From NCBI RefSeq assembly GCF_011926545.1, contig NZ_JAATIT010000002.1, positions 1 to 64,000 of the forward strand: 64,000 nucleotides of DNA. Direction: 5' to 3'. A program made the position numbers and the translations under genes. This DNA comes from Sphingopyxis italica (GTDB taxonomy: Bacteria > Pseudomonadota > Alphaproteobacteria > Sphingomonadales > Sphingomonadaceae). The notes below the pieces were generated by a model. It worked only from the letters and a program-made list of their open reading frames with translations, was not told the origin of the DNA and ran no database searches. This document shows, piece by piece, positions 48,681 through 58,886 of the stretch (position 1 is the first letter of the stretch; each line of letters opens with the position of its first letter).

Positions 48681-50840
48681 ATGGCGACAGGGCAGCTTCA
48701 AACGCCCATTGCGCGGCGGACGGTTCGTACCTGGAAAGGCGCCGCCGACGCGATCGAGGCGCGGCTGGAGGCCGAGCGCGAGCGGATCGGCCTGTGGCTG
48801 CCCGTCGCGCTGGGGGCGGGCATCGGCGCCTGGTTCGCGCTGCCCGCGACGCTGCACTGGATCGGCCTGCTGCTGTTGTTGGCGAGCGGGGTGCTGGGCG
48901 GATTGCTGATCGGTTGGGACCGCCGGCTGGGGCGGGTGATGACGGTCGGGTGCGGCGCGGTCGCCATCGGCCTCTTGCTCGTTTGGGCCCGCGCGCTCGG
49001 GGTCGCCGCGCCGGTGCTCGCCGCGCCGGTGACGACCGAATTCGCCGCGGTCGTCGAGCGCGTCGAGCCGCTGCCCGCAAAGGGGAAGATTCGCATCCTC
49101 GCAGCTCCGCAGCGCCGCAGCGACCTGCCGCCACGCGTGCGCCTGACGCTGCGCGGTGAGCAGGCGGCCGACCTGGTCGAGGGCGAGGCGATCGGCGTCC
49201 GCGCCCGGCTGATGCCGCCGCCGACCGCGAGCCTGCCCGGCGGCTATGATTTCGCGCAGCGCGCCTGGTTCGACGGGATCGGCGCGGTCGGGACGGTGCT
49301 GGGCAAGGTTTCGCGCGCGTCGGACCGCGGCGCGGCGACGCCGTCGGTGCGCGTGCGGCTGAGCGCGCATATCCATGATCAGGTCGATGGATCGGCGGGC
49401 GGCATCGCGGCCGCGCTGGTGACCGGCGACCGCGGCGCGATCAGCGAGGCCGACGAGGAAGCGATGCGCCGCAGCGGTCTAGCGCATCTGCTGTCGATCA
49501 GCGGGCTGCATGTCACGGCCGTCGTCGGCTTCGCGATGCTGCTGACGATGCGCCTGCTCGCGCTGAGCCCGCGGCTGGCGCTCGCCGGCTATGTCCTGCC
49601 GCTCGCCGCGGCGGCGGGGGCGCTCGCGGGCGGGGGGTACACGTTACTTGCGGGGGCGGAAGTCCCGACGCTGCGATCGTTCATCGCGGCGCTGCTCGTG
49701 CTCGTCGCCTTTCTGATGGGGCGCGAGGCGCTGACCCTGCGGCTGGTCGCGGCGGGGGCGCTGATCGTGTTGATCTGGCGGCCCGAATCGCTCGCGGGGC
49801 CGAGTTTCCAGCTGAGTTTCGCCGCGGTCACGGCGATTATCGCGCTGCACGAGAGCCGCCCGATGCGGCTTTTCCTCGCGCGTCGCGACGAGCCGTGGCT
49901 GTTCCAGCTGGGGCGCGGGATTGCCGGATTGCTGATCACCGGACTGGTGGTCGAGGTCGCGTTGGCGCCGATCGCGCTGTTCCATTTCCACAAGGCGGGG
50001 CTTTACGGCGCGCTCGCCAATGTCGTCGCGATCCCGCTGACGACCTTCGTCATCATGCCGTTCGAGGCGCTCGCGCTGCTGTTCGATAGCGTCGGACTCG
50101 GCGCCCCCTTCTGGTGGGTCGCCGAACAGGCGCTGCGGGTGCTGATCGCGCTGGCGCATGGCGTTGCCGCTGCGCCCGGCGCGGTCGCGACGATGCCGAG
50201 CTTTCCGCCGTGGGGCTTTGCCCTCGCGGTGTTCGGAGGATTGTGGCTGCTGCTGTGGCAGACGCGCTGGCGCCGCGCCGGGGCGGTGCCGCTGATGATC
50301 GGGATGGCGGCGCTGCTCGCCGCGCCGCGCCCCGACCTGCTCGTCACCGGCGACGGACGGCATATCGCCGCCGCGCTGCCCGATGGTAGTTACGCGCTGC
50401 TCCGCGACCGGGCGGGCGATTATGTTCGCGATACGGTCGCCGAGGCCGCGGGCGTCGATGCGCCGCTTTTGGCATTAGCCGAACTCGACCATGTCGAGTG
50501 CAATCGCGATTTCTGCCGCTGGGCGCAGGGGAGGGGCGCGTCGCGGCGCGTCATCCTCGCGTCACATGGGCGCGACCGGATCGAGGGCGCCGACATGGCC
50601 GCCGCCTGCGCCGCCGCCGATGTCGTGATCAGCGACCGCTGGCTGCCGCGCGAATGTACGGCGCGCTGGATGACGATCGATCGCGACAGCCTGGTCGAAA
50701 CCGGCGGACTGGCGCTCTATTTGGGTGAAGCGCCGAAAGCCGTCGCCGCGCTTCGCGCCGGCGACGAGCATCCGTGGCGGCTGCCGCAGCAGCTTAGTGG
50801 TAACGACGAAGCAATCCCGACAGCCGCCCTTGCACGATGA
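48681..50840 (+). CDS. comEC: ComEC/Rec2-family DNA-uptake channel protein
   Basis: A 719-residue polytopic protein. An N-terminal DUF4131-type region (about 50-190) precedes the competence domain with [18 protein letters not shown] and [15 protein letters not shown]. ComEC forms the inner-membrane channel for incoming DNA in transformation. The C-terminal region (from about 560) occupies the place of the metallo-beta-lactamase domain but shows no HxHxDH motif ([17 protein letters not shown] onwards), so a nuclease role is unlikely. Its last 47 bases overlap the end of lexA on the other strand. Confidence 0.9.
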   Translation: MATGQLQTPIARRTVRTWKGAADAIEARLEAERERIGLWLPVALGAGIGAWFALPATLHWIGLLLLLASGVLGGLLIGWDRRLGRVMTVGCGAVAIGLLLVWARALGVAAPVLAAPVTTEFAAVVERVEPLPAKGKIRILAAPQRRSDLPPRVRLTLRGEQAADLVEGEAIGVRARLMPPPTASLPGGYDFAQRAWFDGIGAVGTVLGKVSRASDRGAATPSVRVRLSAHIHDQVDGSAGGIAAALVTGDRGAISEADEEAMRRSGLAHLLSISGLHVTAVVGFAMLLTMRLLALSPRLALAGYVLPLAAAAGALAGGGYTLLAGAEVPTLRSFIAALLVLVAFLMGREALTLRLVAAGALIVLIWRPESLAGPSFQLSFAAVTAIIALHESRPMRLFLARRDEPWLFQLGRGIAGLLITGLVVEVALAPIALFHFHKAGLYGALANVVAIPLTTFVIMPFEALALLFDSVGLGAPFWWVAEQALRVLIALAHGVAAAPGAVATMPSFPPWGFALAVFGGLWLLLWQTRWRRAGAVPLMIGMAALLAAPRPDLLVTGDGRHIAAALPDGSYALLRDRAGDYVRDTVAEAAGVDAPLLALAELDHVECNRDFCRWAQGRGASRRVILASHGRDRIEGADMAAACAAADVVISDRWLPRECTARWMTIDRDSLVETGGLALYLGEAPKAVAALRAGDEHPWRLPQQLSGNDEAIPTAALAR

Positions 50841-51486
50841 CGCGCTCGGCGGGGTAGCGCTGCGGTTCATAGGCGCTGTTGGCGGGATCGAGCCGGATCA
50901 TCTGGCCTTCGCGGCGGAAATATTTGAGGGTGGCGTCCTGTCCGTCGACGAGCGCCACGACGATGTCGCCTTCGCGCGCGGTGCTCGCCTTCTGGATCAG
51001 CGCATAGTCGCCGTCGAAGATTCCGGCCTCGACCATCGAATCGCCCGACACTTCGAGCGCATAATGTTCGCCCGAGCCGAGCAGCGCGGCGGGGACCGCG
51101 AGATTGTTGTGATCCTCGAACGCCTCGATCGGCACGCCCGCGGCGATCTTGCCGTGCAGCGGCACCTCGACGATGTCGTTCGCCGCGATCGGGCGCAACG
51201 CCGGAGCAGGCTTGCGCAGCGGCACGACATTTTCGCGCCCCGGTTCGCGTGCCCCCGCTGCGGGCTTCGCCGCTTCGGGAACTTTGAGCACTTCGAGCGC
51301 GCGCGCGCGGTTGGGAAGGCGGCGGAGAAAACCTCTTTCCTCCAAGGCGCTTATCAGCCGGTGGATGCCCGATTTCGACTTGAGGCCGAGCGCCTCCTTC
51401 ATCTCCTCGAACGAGGGCGAAATGCCGCTCGCGTCGAGGCGCTGCTGGATGAAGTGGAGCAGTTCATGCTGCTTCGCGGTCAACAT
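50794..51486 (-). CDS. lexA: SOS repressor LexA
   Basis: A 230-residue repressor and self-cleaving peptidase. The N-terminal winged helix (about 1-65) has [21 protein letters not shown] linker follows, then the cleavage bond A116-G117 ([10 protein letters not shown]), catalytic S150 (EVSGDSM) and K188 (DATLKYF). RecA-stimulated cleavage releases SOS genes. An SOS box lies upstream (51534-51548), so lexA is autoregulated. It follows moeA after 75 bases, at the end of the trpGDC-moaC-moeA run. Confidence 0.97.
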   Translation of the reverse strand: MLTAKQHELLHFIQQRLDASGISPSFEEMKEALGLKSKSGIHRLISALEERGFLRRLPNRARALEVLKVPEAAKPAAGAREPGRENVVPLRKPAPALRPIAANDIVEVPLHGKIAAGVPIEAFEDHNNLAVPAALLGSGEHYALEVSGDSMVEAGIFDGDYALIQKASTAREGDIVVALVDGQDATLKYFRREGQMIRLDPANSAYEPQRYPAERVIVQGRLSGLLRRYH

Positions 51487-51533
51487 CGATTATTCTCCAT
51501 GATGACCCGTCGGTGCCGGGCCGGACATAGAGA

Positions 51534-51558
51534 GAACGATAGTGGAACAAATCGGAAC
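51534..51558 (-). promoter_or_regulatory. LexA (SOS) box upstream of lexA
   Basis: GAAC, GATAGTG, GAAC (51534-51548) is the complement of GTTC-N7-GTTC. A third GAAC follows after six bases (51555-51558), just outside the exact spacing. It lies in the moeA-lexA gap, 48 bases upstream of the lexA start. Confidence 0.85.
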
Positions 51559-51561
51559 TTG

Positions 51562-52752
51562 TCAAGCGATGACGATATAGTCCGCCATGTCGCCGCCCGC
51601 GCGCGCGGGCGCGCCGATGTCGCGGATCAGCAGCGCATTGGCCGAGGCGAGCGGGAGGGTGCGGCCGCTTTCCTGTCCGATCATCGGCGTCAGGCGGCCG
51701 TTTTCGAGTCGCGCGCGGAGGTAATCGCGGCGCGTTCCGCCTTCGCCGAGCGGCGCGGCGAGCGGTGCCTGATGCACGGGCGGCAGGGGGGCGCCCGCGC
51801 CGGCAAGATGGCGGACGAGCGGCAGCAGGAACAAGGTCGCGGTGACGAAGGCCGACGATGGATTGCCGGGAAGGCCGAGGAGGATCGCGTCGCCGAGCGT
51901 TCCGGCGATCAGCGGCTTGCCGGGCTTCATCGCGATCTTCCAGAAATCGAGCCTCCCGCCGGCGTCGCCGAGCGCGCCGCGGACATGGTCGTGATCGCCG
52001 ACCGACGCGCCGCCGACGGTGACGATGACGTCGTGGCGTCGCGCCAACTCCTTGAGTGCGCTCGCGAGTTTGGCGCGATCGTCGGGAAGATGGTGGGGCT
52101 GGACGGCGGGGGCGACCTCTCCGGCGAGCATCGCGGCGAGCATGACGCCGTTGCTTTCGGGGATCTGGCCGGGGGCGAGCGGGCGCCCGGGCTGGACGAG
52201 TTCGTCGCCGGTCGTGACGATCGCGACGCGCGGACGGCGGCCGACGGCAAGCTGCCCCGCGCCGCTCATCGCCGCCGCGGCGATTGCGCCGGGCGTCAGG
52301 CGCGTGCCCGCGGCGAGCAGGCAATCGCCGGCGGCGAAATCGGCGGCGCGGGCCCGGATATGGCGTCCGCGCGCACCGGGGCCGTCGGTCGTTAGCGTCA
52401 GGGCGTCGCCCGCGCGCGCGACATCTTCCTGGACGATCACCGTGTCGGTGCCGGAAGGGAGCAGGGCGCCGGTGAAGATGCGCGTCGCTTCGCCGGGCCC
52501 CACGATGCGGTCGGACGCGGCGCCTGCGGCACTTTCGCCGATGATGGTCCACGGACCCGGCAGATCGTCGAAGCGGATCGCATAGCCATCCATCGCGGAA
52601 ATCGGCGCGGCGGGCTGGTCGCGCAGCGCGATGACATCGTCCGAAAGATGGCGGCCAAGCGATTCGGAAAAGGCGATATTTTCGCTGGCGAGCGGTTCGT
52701 GGAGCGCGAAGAGCCGGGCTTGCGCTTCTTCGACGGCGAGCAGGGCGCTCAT
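51562..52752 (-). CDS. moeA: molybdopterin molybdenumtransferase MoeA
   Basis: A 396-residue enzyme that inserts molybdate into adenylylated molybdopterin, the last step of molybdenum cofactor synthesis. Family blocks are [49 protein letters not shown] and [11 protein letters not shown]. The start overlaps the moaC stop by four bases. Length and layout are normal. Confidence 0.95.
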   Translation of the reverse strand: MSALLAVEEAQARLFALHEPLASENIAFSESLGRHLSDDVIALRDQPAAPISAMDGYAIRFDDLPGPWTIIGESAAGAASDRIVGPGEATRIFTGALLPSGTDTVIVQEDVARAGDALTLTTDGPGARGRHIRARAADFAAGDCLLAAGTRLTPGAIAAAAMSGAGQLAVGRRPRVAIVTTGDELVQPGRPLAPGQIPESNGVMLAAMLAGEVAPAVQPHHLPDDRAKLASALKELARRHDVIVTVGGASVGDHDHVRGALGDAGGRLDFWKIAMKPGKPLIAGTLGDAILLGLPGNPSSAFVTATLFLLPLVRHLAGAGAPLPPVHQAPLAAPLGEGGTRRDYLRARLENGRLTPMIGQESGRTLPLASANALLIRDIGAPARAGGDMADYIVIA

Positions 52753-53219
52753 TCGGCGCGCCAGTCGCCCGAGCGGCCGCCGCTCTTTTCGAGGAGGCGG
52801 ATGTCGCCGAGGACCATTGCGCGGTCGAGCGCCTTCGCCATGTCATAGAGGGTGAGAAGCGCGACCGAAGCGGCGGTGAGCGCCTCCATCTCGACCCCCG
52901 TCTGGCCCGTCGTCTGCGCGATAGCCGTGACCGCGATGCCACCCTCTTCCCACGTAAAATCGATGCCCACCTTGGTCAGCGCGAGCGGATGGCAGAGCGG
53001 GATGAGGTCGGCGGTGCGCTTCGCGGCCATGATGCCGGCGATGCGTGCGGTCGAGAGGACGTCGCCCTTGGGCGCGTTGCCGCTGCGGATCGCTTCGAGC
53101 GCTTCGGGCGACATGGTGATGCGGCCGCCGGCGACTGCGCGGCGCTGCGTCGCGGGCTTGGCGCCGACATCGACCATCGACGCTGCCCCGCTTTCGTCGA
53201 GGTGCGTCGGCCGGGTCAT
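52749..53219 (-). CDS. moaC: cyclic pyranopterin monophosphate synthase MoaC
   Basis: A 156-residue enzyme for the formation of cPMP in molybdenum cofactor synthesis, acting with MoaA (not in the window). It has [12 protein letters not shown] near the start, [12 protein letters not shown] with the catalytic-region histidine, and [14 protein letters not shown]. It overlaps trpC and moeA by four bases on each side, so it is translated from one transcript with tryptophan genes. Confidence 0.95.
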   Translation of the reverse strand: MTRPTHLDESGAASMVDVGAKPATQRRAVAGGRITMSPEALEAIRSGNAPKGDVLSTARIAGIMAAKRTADLIPLCHPLALTKVGIDFTWEEGGIAVTAIAQTTGQTGVEMEALTAASVALLTLYDMAKALDRAMVLGDIRLLEKSGGRSGDWRAE

Positions 53220-54010
53220 GCCGCGGCTCCTTCGAGCAGCGCCCTTGTCGCCGCCGTGACGTCATCCTGACGCATCAGGCTTTCGCCGACGAGGAAGGTT
53301 TTGACGCCGCTTTCCGCCAGCCTTGCGCAGTCGGCGTGGCTCGCGATGCCGCTTTCGCCGACGAGCAAGGTGCCCGGCGGGACCAGCTTCGCGAGGCGTT
53401 CGGTGACGGCGAGGTCGGTTTCGAAGGTGCGGAGGTCGCGGTTGTTGACGCCGATCAGGCGCGATTTAAGCCGCGTGAGCGCGCGGTCGAGTTCGGCTTC
53501 GTCGTGCACCTCGACGAGGACGTCCATGCCGCGTTCGAGCGCGGCCGCCTCGATCTCGCGCATCGCGCTGTCGTCGAGCGCGGCGACGATGATCAGGATC
53601 GCGTCGGCGCCGATCGCGCGCGCTTCGGCGACCTGCCACGGATCGACCATGAAATCCTTGCGGAGAGCGGGAAGCGCGCAGGCGGCGCGCGCGGCGACGA
53701 GATAATCCTCATGCCCCTGAAAATAGGGCGCATCGGTGAGGACCGACAGGCAGGCGGCGCCGCCCGCGGCATAGGCGCGGGCGTGATCGGCGGGGTTGAA
53801 ATCCTGCCTTATCAATCCCTTGGACGGCGAAGCTTTCTTGATTTCGGCGATCAGGGCAAAGCCGCCGGCGTCGATTTTCGCCTTTAGCGCGGCGGCGAAG
53901 CCGCGCACCGGGCTGGCGTCGATCGCATCGAGGTCCGAAAAGGAGCGCGCCGCGCGGCGCTCGGCGACTTCTTCGGCCTTGGTCGCAAGTATCTGGGTTA
54001 GCTTGTTCAT
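53216..54010 (-). CDS. trpC: indole-3-glycerol-phosphate synthase
   Basis: A 264-residue TIM-barrel enzyme of tryptophan synthesis that closes the indole ring of CdRP. Conserved blocks: [54 protein letters not shown] and [11 protein letters not shown]. Not fused to TrpF. It overlaps trpD upstream and moaC downstream by four bases each. Confidence 0.96.
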   Translation of the reverse strand: MNKLTQILATKAEEVAERRAARSFSDLDAIDASPVRGFAAALKAKIDAGGFALIAEIKKASPSKGLIRQDFNPADHARAYAAGGAACLSVLTDAPYFQGHEDYLVAARAACALPALRKDFMVDPWQVAEARAIGADAILIIVAALDDSAMREIEAAALERGMDVLVEVHDEAELDRALTRLKSRLIGVNNRDLRTFETDLAVTERLAKLVPPGTLLVGESGIASHADCARLAESGVKTFLVGESLMRQDDVTAATRALLEGAAA

Positions 54011-55005
54011 TTATAGGCGATCCAGCAGTTGAGCAGCGCGTTGGCGAGGCCCTTGTCGATCGCTTCGGCGGCTTCCTCGACGCCTTCGAGCAAGGTGTCG
54101 GCGGCGCCGGCGACGACGAGCGCCTCGGCGGCGTTGTAGAGCACCGCGTCGCGGTAGGCGCCGGGCTCGCCCTGTAGCAGGCCGCGAAGCGCCTTGGCGT
54201 TATATTCGGCGTCGCCGCCGCGAATCTCTTCGAGCGAGCGCGTCGGGAGCCCGGCGTCGGCGGCAATGCTGCGCTGCATCCGCACGCCCTCGGAGGTGAC
54301 CACCGCGACCTCGTTGCCCCCCGCGAGCGAGAGTTCGTCGAGCCCCTCGTCGCCCGAGATCACGCGCGAATGCTCGGTGCCGAGCCGGTGCAGTGCTTCG
54401 GCATAGACGGGGACATAGGCGGGGCGCGCGATGCCGACGAGCTGGCGCGTGACGCGCGCGGGGTTGGCGAGCGGGCCCATCAGGTTGAAGATCGTCCGCC
54501 GCCCGATTGCCCGGCGGATCGGCATGATGCGCTTCATCGCGGGATGACGCGTGCCCGCGAAGAGGAAGCAGATGCCGAGGTCGGCGAGCTGTTCCTCGGC
54601 CTGCCGGTCGGCGCGCTCCATGTCGAGGCCGAGCGCCTCGAGCGTATCGGCCGCGCCGGATTTGGAAGAAGCGGCGCGATTTCCGTGCTTTGCAACCGGA
54701 ACCTCGCACGCCGCGACGACGATCGACACCGCGGTCGAGACGTTCAATGTATGATGGCCGTCGCCGCCGGTGCCGCAGACGTCGATCGCGCCGGCGGGGG
54801 CGTCGATGGGGATCAGCCGGTCGCGCATCGCCTGTGCCGCGGCGGCGATTTCGACCATCGTTTCGCCGCGATCGGCGAGGGCGATCAGGAATTCACTGAC
54901 CTGTTCGTCGCTCGCGCCACCGTCGAGCATCGTCGCGAAGGCGTCGGCGGCCTCGTCATGATCGAGCAGCGCCGAGGGGTCGGGGAACGGGCCGAAGCGG
55001 CTCAT
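54007..55005 (-). CDS. trpD: anthranilate phosphoribosyltransferase
   Basis: A 332-residue enzyme that transfers phosphoribosyl from PRPP to anthranilate. The PRPP site [15 protein letters not shown] and the region [22 protein letters not shown] are present (the family more often reads KHGNRxxSSxxGSAD). [15 protein letters not shown] and DELSLAGG also fit. Four-base overlaps join it to trpG and trpC. Confidence 0.95.
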   Translation of the reverse strand: MSRFGPFPDPSALLDHDEAADAFATMLDGGASDEQVSEFLIALADRGETMVEIAAAAQAMRDRLIPIDAPAGAIDVCGTGGDGHHTLNVSTAVSIVVAACEVPVAKHGNRAASSKSGAADTLEALGLDMERADRQAEEQLADLGICFLFAGTRHPAMKRIMPIRRAIGRRTIFNLMGPLANPARVTRQLVGIARPAYVPVYAEALHRLGTEHSRVISGDEGLDELSLAGGNEVAVVTSEGVRMQRSIAADAGLPTRSLEEIRGGDAEYNAKALRGLLQGEPGAYRDAVLYNAAEALVVAGAADTLLEGVEEAAEAIDKGLANALLNCWIAYK

Positions 55006-55592
55006 GCCGCCTTGCGCTCGCCGGCGGGCAGCCCCGCGATCCTCAGGAAATTGGCGAGCATCGCGTGACCATGCTCGGTCGCGATGCTTTCGGGGTGGAA
55101 CTGGACGCCGTGGATCGGCAACTCGGCGTGGCGGAAACCCATCACCGCGCCGTCGTCGCTCGTCGCGTTGATGACGAGCCCCTCGGGAATGTCGACGACC
55201 TCGAGGCTGTGGTAGCGCGTTGCCTGAAAGGGCGAGGGCAGGCCGGCGAAGAGCCCGCTGCCGTCATGGCAGACGGGCGAGGTCTTGCCGTGCATCAGAT
55301 GGCCACGCTGGACGATGCCGCCGAAATGCTGGCCGATCGCCTGATGGCCGAGGCAGACGCCGAGCAGCGGGCGCCGCGCGTCGGCGCAGGCGGCGACGAG
55401 GTCGAGGCTGATTCCCGCCTCGTTGGGCGTGCAGGGGCCGGGCGAGATCAGGATCGCGTCGGCGCCGGAGCCAAGGGCCTGCGCCGCGGTGAGGGCGTCG
55501 TTGCGTTCGACGCGCACGTCCGCGCCTAGCTCGATCAGATAGTGAACGAGGTTGAAGGTGAAGCTGTCATAATTGTCGATGACGAGGATCAT
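55002..55592 (-). CDS. trpG: anthranilate/aminodeoxychorismate synthase glutamine amidotransferase subunit
   Basis: A 196-residue class I glutamine amidotransferase. The nucleophile cysteine is in [16 protein letters not shown] and the C-terminal HPES ([13 protein letters not shown]) supplies the His-Glu pair. It delivers ammonia to TrpE or PabB, neither of which is in the window. It leads the trpGDC-moaC-moeA run. The TPR lipoprotein gene ends 72 bases upstream on the same strand. Confidence 0.94.
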   Translation of the reverse strand: MILVIDNYDSFTFNLVHYLIELGADVRVERNDALTAAQALGSGADAILISPGPCTPNEAGISLDLVAACADARRPLLGVCLGHQAIGQHFGGIVQRGHLMHGKTSPVCHDGSGLFAGLPSPFQATRYHSLEVVDIPEGLVINATSDDGAVMGFRHAELPIHGVQFHPESIATEHGHAMLANFLRIAGLPAGERKAA

Positions 55593-55664
55593 GGGCGCGC
55601 ACTAACCGCTTTGCGGGGGTTGGGGAAGCTCTACGATCTTTCCTGCGCCCAATTCCCGCTTCGT

Positions 55665-57509
55665 CTATCGCCCGATCTGCGCCGCCTTCTCGCGCAAATC
55701 CGCCGCGGCCTGCTTTCGTCCGCGCTTGTCCAGCAGCGTGGCGTAAAACTCCATGATTCCCGCATTGAGCGGCTGCAACCGATAGGCGCGGTCGATCAGT
55801 AGCAGCGCGCGCGCATCGTCGCCTTTCGCCGCCCACGCGCGCGCCAGTTCGCGCAGGACCACCACGTCGCGGTCGCCGATCCGCCGCCGCACGCGCCCGA
55901 AATGCCCGATCGCCTGATCCCAATGCTCCAGATCCATCGCAAGATGCCCGGCAAGCCGGTCGGCGGCGATGCTCGACGGCTGGCTATCGCGCAGCGCCAG
56001 GATCGCGGCGCCCGACCCGGCGGCGTCGCCCGCGCGGTATAGCGCGTTGCCGAGGCGCAGCGTCGTGCGCTCGCCCGCGTCGATCGCACGCGCGGCGCGA
56101 TAGGCCTCGACCGCGAGGCCGAACCGCCCGCCCGCCAGCGCCGCATCGCCGAGCAGGATATGCGCATCGGCGACGCCGCGGTTCGCATCACGCAACCGCA
56201 CCGCGCGCCCGATCGCGCGCGCGCTATTGCCGCTCGCAAGGTCGGCGGCGATCGCCGGAATGACCTTGGCCGGATCGAGCGGCGCGGCATCGGCCGCCAT
56301 TGCGATCAGCCCATAATCGTCGTCGACCGCGAAGGGCACGGCTTCGCCCGGGCTCAGCGCCGCCGCGCGGCCGAGATAATCCGCCGATTCCATGCTCCGC
56401 CCCAGCTCGGCCGCCGCGCGCGCCGCGAGGATCAGCGACCAGCTATCGGCATCGGGGCGGCGGACGAGCGGTAGCAGCGCCTCGCGCGCCGCCCCGGCGT
56501 CGCCGTCGGCCCATTCGGCGGCGGCGAGGATGCGGCGCGCGTTGAAATTATGCGGCTGCTCAGCGAGCAGGCGGTCGGCCCACGTCGCCGCGACCGCCTC
56601 GCCGCCCAGTTCGAGTTCGACGACCGCGCTCAGCAGCATGAAGGACGGCTGCGCGTCGAGTTCGCCGCGCGTGCGCTGGAGCAGGCTGCGCGCGAGACGG
56701 AAATTCCCGGCGCGCGCCGCGAGCACCGCTTGCAAATAATAGAGTCGCGGATCGCGCGGCACGATCGTGGCCGCATGGCGCAGCGCCGTCAGCATGTCGC
56801 GATAGCGGCCGAGGTCGCCAAGCGTCGCCGCCTGATCGATCAGCGCGTCCGCATTGTCGGGATCGGCGGCGAGCGCATCGGCATACCAGCCGAGCGACGC
56901 TTCGAGCCCCTCCGCACCGCGCACCAAATTTGCCTTGAACGCCAGCGCCGCGCTATTCGTCTTGTCGAGTTCGATCGCATAGTCGACCGCGTCGCGCGCG
57001 CCGAGCGTATCGGCGCCGGCGTCGCGAAAGCGCGCGACATCGACCCACAAGGTCGAGCTACGCGGCAGTTCGTGCACCGCCCGGTCATAGGCTTCGCGCG
57101 CGGCGGCGAGGTCGCCGTTCGCCAGATGGACATCGCCCGCGACCCACGCCGCTTCGCCCATCATCTCGGGAATGACCGGCCCGACCTCCAGCGCCTCGAG
57201 CGCGCGCGCGTCTTCGCCCTGCATCGCATAGGCGCGCGCGAGCAAGGGCCGCAGCGCCGCATCGTTGGCGCCAGCGCCGATCGCGCCCTTTACCGCCGCC
57301 TCGGCGCCGACCCCGTCGCCAAGCCGGATCGCGACGCGCGCGAGCGCGACGCGCCGTGCGATGTCGCCCGGATTGTCGGCGATCGCCGCCTGCAGCGCCG
57401 CACGCCGCTGCTCATCGGCCTTGCGCGGCGCGTCCGGTCCGCCGCCGCACGCGGCGAGCAGCAGCGTCGCCACCAGCGGCGCGCCGGTCCAGACGCGGCG
57501 AAAGGTCAT
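55665..57509 (-). CDS. TPR-repeat lipoprotein of the XrtA/PEP-CTERM-type cluster (PrsT-like)
   Basis: A 614-residue exported protein. The N-terminus is a lipoprotein signal (LVATLLLAACGGG, lipobox cysteine near 21). The rest is helical tetratricopeptide-like repeats (for example NGDLAAAREAYDRAVHELP, DALIDQAATLGDLGRYRDML, VADAHILLGDAALAGGRFGL). TPR proteins of this kind occur beside prsK/prsR in exopolysaccharide and exosortase loci, where they may organise the export machinery. The start abuts the prsR stop (no gap), so it is in the same operon. Confidence 0.82.
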   Translation of the reverse strand: MTFRRVWTGAPLVATLLLAACGGGPDAPRKADEQRRAALQAAIADNPGDIARRVALARVAIRLGDGVGAEAAVKGAIGAGANDAALRPLLARAYAMQGEDARALEALEVGPVIPEMMGEAAWVAGDVHLANGDLAAAREAYDRAVHELPRSSTLWVDVARFRDAGADTLGARDAVDYAIELDKTNSAALAFKANLVRGAEGLEASLGWYADALAADPDNADALIDQAATLGDLGRYRDMLTALRHAATIVPRDPRLYYLQAVLAARAGNFRLARSLLQRTRGELDAQPSFMLLSAVVELELGGEAVAATWADRLLAEQPHNFNARRILAAAEWADGDAGAAREALLPLVRRPDADSWSLILAARAAAELGRSMESADYLGRAAALSPGEAVPFAVDDDYGLIAMAADAAPLDPAKVIPAIAADLASGNSARAIGRAVRLRDANRGVADAHILLGDAALAGGRFGLAVEAYRAARAIDAGERTTLRLGNALYRAGDAAGSGAAILALRDSQPSSIAADRLAGHLAMDLEHWDQAIGHFGRVRRRIGDRDVVVLRELARAWAAKGDDARALLLIDRAYRLQPLNAGIMEFYATLLDKRGRKQAAADLREKAAQIGR

Positions 57510-58886
57510 TCAGCCCTGCATCCGATATTGCTTGAGCAGGTCGTAGAGAGTCGGGCGGCTGATCCCGAGCAATTTCGCCGCGAGCGAAATATTGCCCTCG
57601 CTCTGCGTCATCGCGCGGCGGATCGCGACGCGGTCGGCCGCCTCGCGCGCGCTGCGCAGATTGAGCCACGCCTCGTCGATCTCTTCGCCGCCGCCCGCCA
57701 TATCGAGGTCCTCGCGCATCACCAGCTTGCCGTCGGCCATGATAACGGCGCGCTTGATGCGGTTTTCAAGCTCGCGGACATTGCCGGGCCAGCGCGCCTC
57801 GTCGATCGCCTGCAACGCGTCGGGCGCGAAGCCGCGCACCCCGGGATTCATCTCGGGCGCATATTGGTGGAGGAAGTGCCGCGCGAGCAGCACCGCATCG
57901 CCCGGCCGCTCGGCGAGCGACGGGATTTTCACCACCATCTCGGCGAGCCGGTAATAAAGATCGTCGCGAAAGCTCTGCGCGGCGATCATCGCGTCGAGGT
58001 CGCGGTGCGTCGCGCAGACGATCCGCGTATCGACCGCGATCGCCTTGCGCCCGCCGATCCGCTCGATCGTGCGCTCCTGCAAAAAGCGCAGCAGCTTGAC
58101 CTGCAAGGGCAGCGGAATGTCGCCGACCTCGTCGAGGAAAAGCGTGCCGCCATGCGCGAGCTCGATCTTGCCCTCGGTCGTCTTGACCGCACCGGTGAAC
58201 GCGCCCTTCTCATGCCCGAACAGCTCGCTTTCGAGCAAATTTTCGGGGATCGCGGCGCAGTTGATCGCGACGAACGCGCCATCGCGCCGCGCGCTAGCCT
58301 CGTGCAGTCCGCGCGCGAGCAATTCCTTGCCGGTGCCGCTCGCGCCGAGCAGCATGACAGAGACGTCGAGGTTCGCGACGCGCTCGATCGTGCGGGCGAC
58401 CTTCTGCATTTCCGGCGCGCCGGTTATCATCCCGCCGAGCACGCGATTGTCGCCCGCGCCCTGGTTTGCCAGCCGCGCATTCTCAACCTCGAGTTCGCGA
58501 ACGTGAAACGCGCGGCGCACGATCAGCCCCAGCTCGTCGATGTCGATCGGCTTCTGATAGAAATCCCACGCGCCGCTCGCGATCGCGGTCAGCGCGCTGG
58601 CGCGCTCGCCATGCCCGGACACGACGATCACCTTGGTGTCGGGCTTGGCCTCGAGGATCGCCTTGAGCGTCCGGAACCCCTCGCGCGTGCCATCGGGATC
58701 GGGCGGCAGGCCAAGGTCGAGCGTGACGACATCGGGCTCCTCGGCGCGTAAGAGCTCGATCGCGGAGTCATGGTCGCCCGCGACGAGCACGCGATAATCC
58801 TCATACGCCCATTTGAGCTGCGCTTGCAGCCCCGCGTCGTCCTCGACCACCAGCAATGTGCGCAATCCGGTCCCGCCCTCGTTCAT
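57510..58886 (-). CDS. prsR: PrsR-like sigma-54 response regulator
   Basis: A 458-residue NtrC-type activator. The receiver domain has D57 ([11 protein letters not shown]) and K in [10 protein letters not shown]. The AAA+ domain has Walker A GASGTGKE, the sigma-54 contact GAFTGA, and [21 protein letters not shown] Fis-type helix-turn-helix ends the protein ([22 protein letters not shown]). This matches the PEP-CTERM-box response regulator PrsR. Its ATG overlaps the prsK stop as ATGA. It probably activates exopolysaccharide genes with RpoN. Confidence 0.9.
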   Translation of the reverse strand: MNEGGTGLRTLLVVEDDAGLQAQLKWAYEDYRVLVAGDHDSAIELLRAEEPDVVTLDLGLPPDPDGTREGFRTLKAILEAKPDTKVIVVSGHGERASALTAIASGAWDFYQKPIDIDELGLIVRRAFHVRELEVENARLANQGAGDNRVLGGMITGAPEMQKVARTIERVANLDVSVMLLGASGTGKELLARGLHEASARRDGAFVAINCAAIPENLLESELFGHEKGAFTGAVKTTEGKIELAHGGTLFLDEVGDIPLPLQVKLLRFLQERTIERIGGRKAIAVDTRIVCATHRDLDAMIAAQSFRDDLYYRLAEMVVKIPSLAERPGDAVLLARHFLHQYAPEMNPGVRGFAPDALQAIDEARWPGNVRELENRIKRAVIMADGKLVMREDLDMAGGGEEIDEAWLNLRSAREAADRVAIRRAMTQSEGNISLAAKLLGISRPTLYDLLKQYRMQG

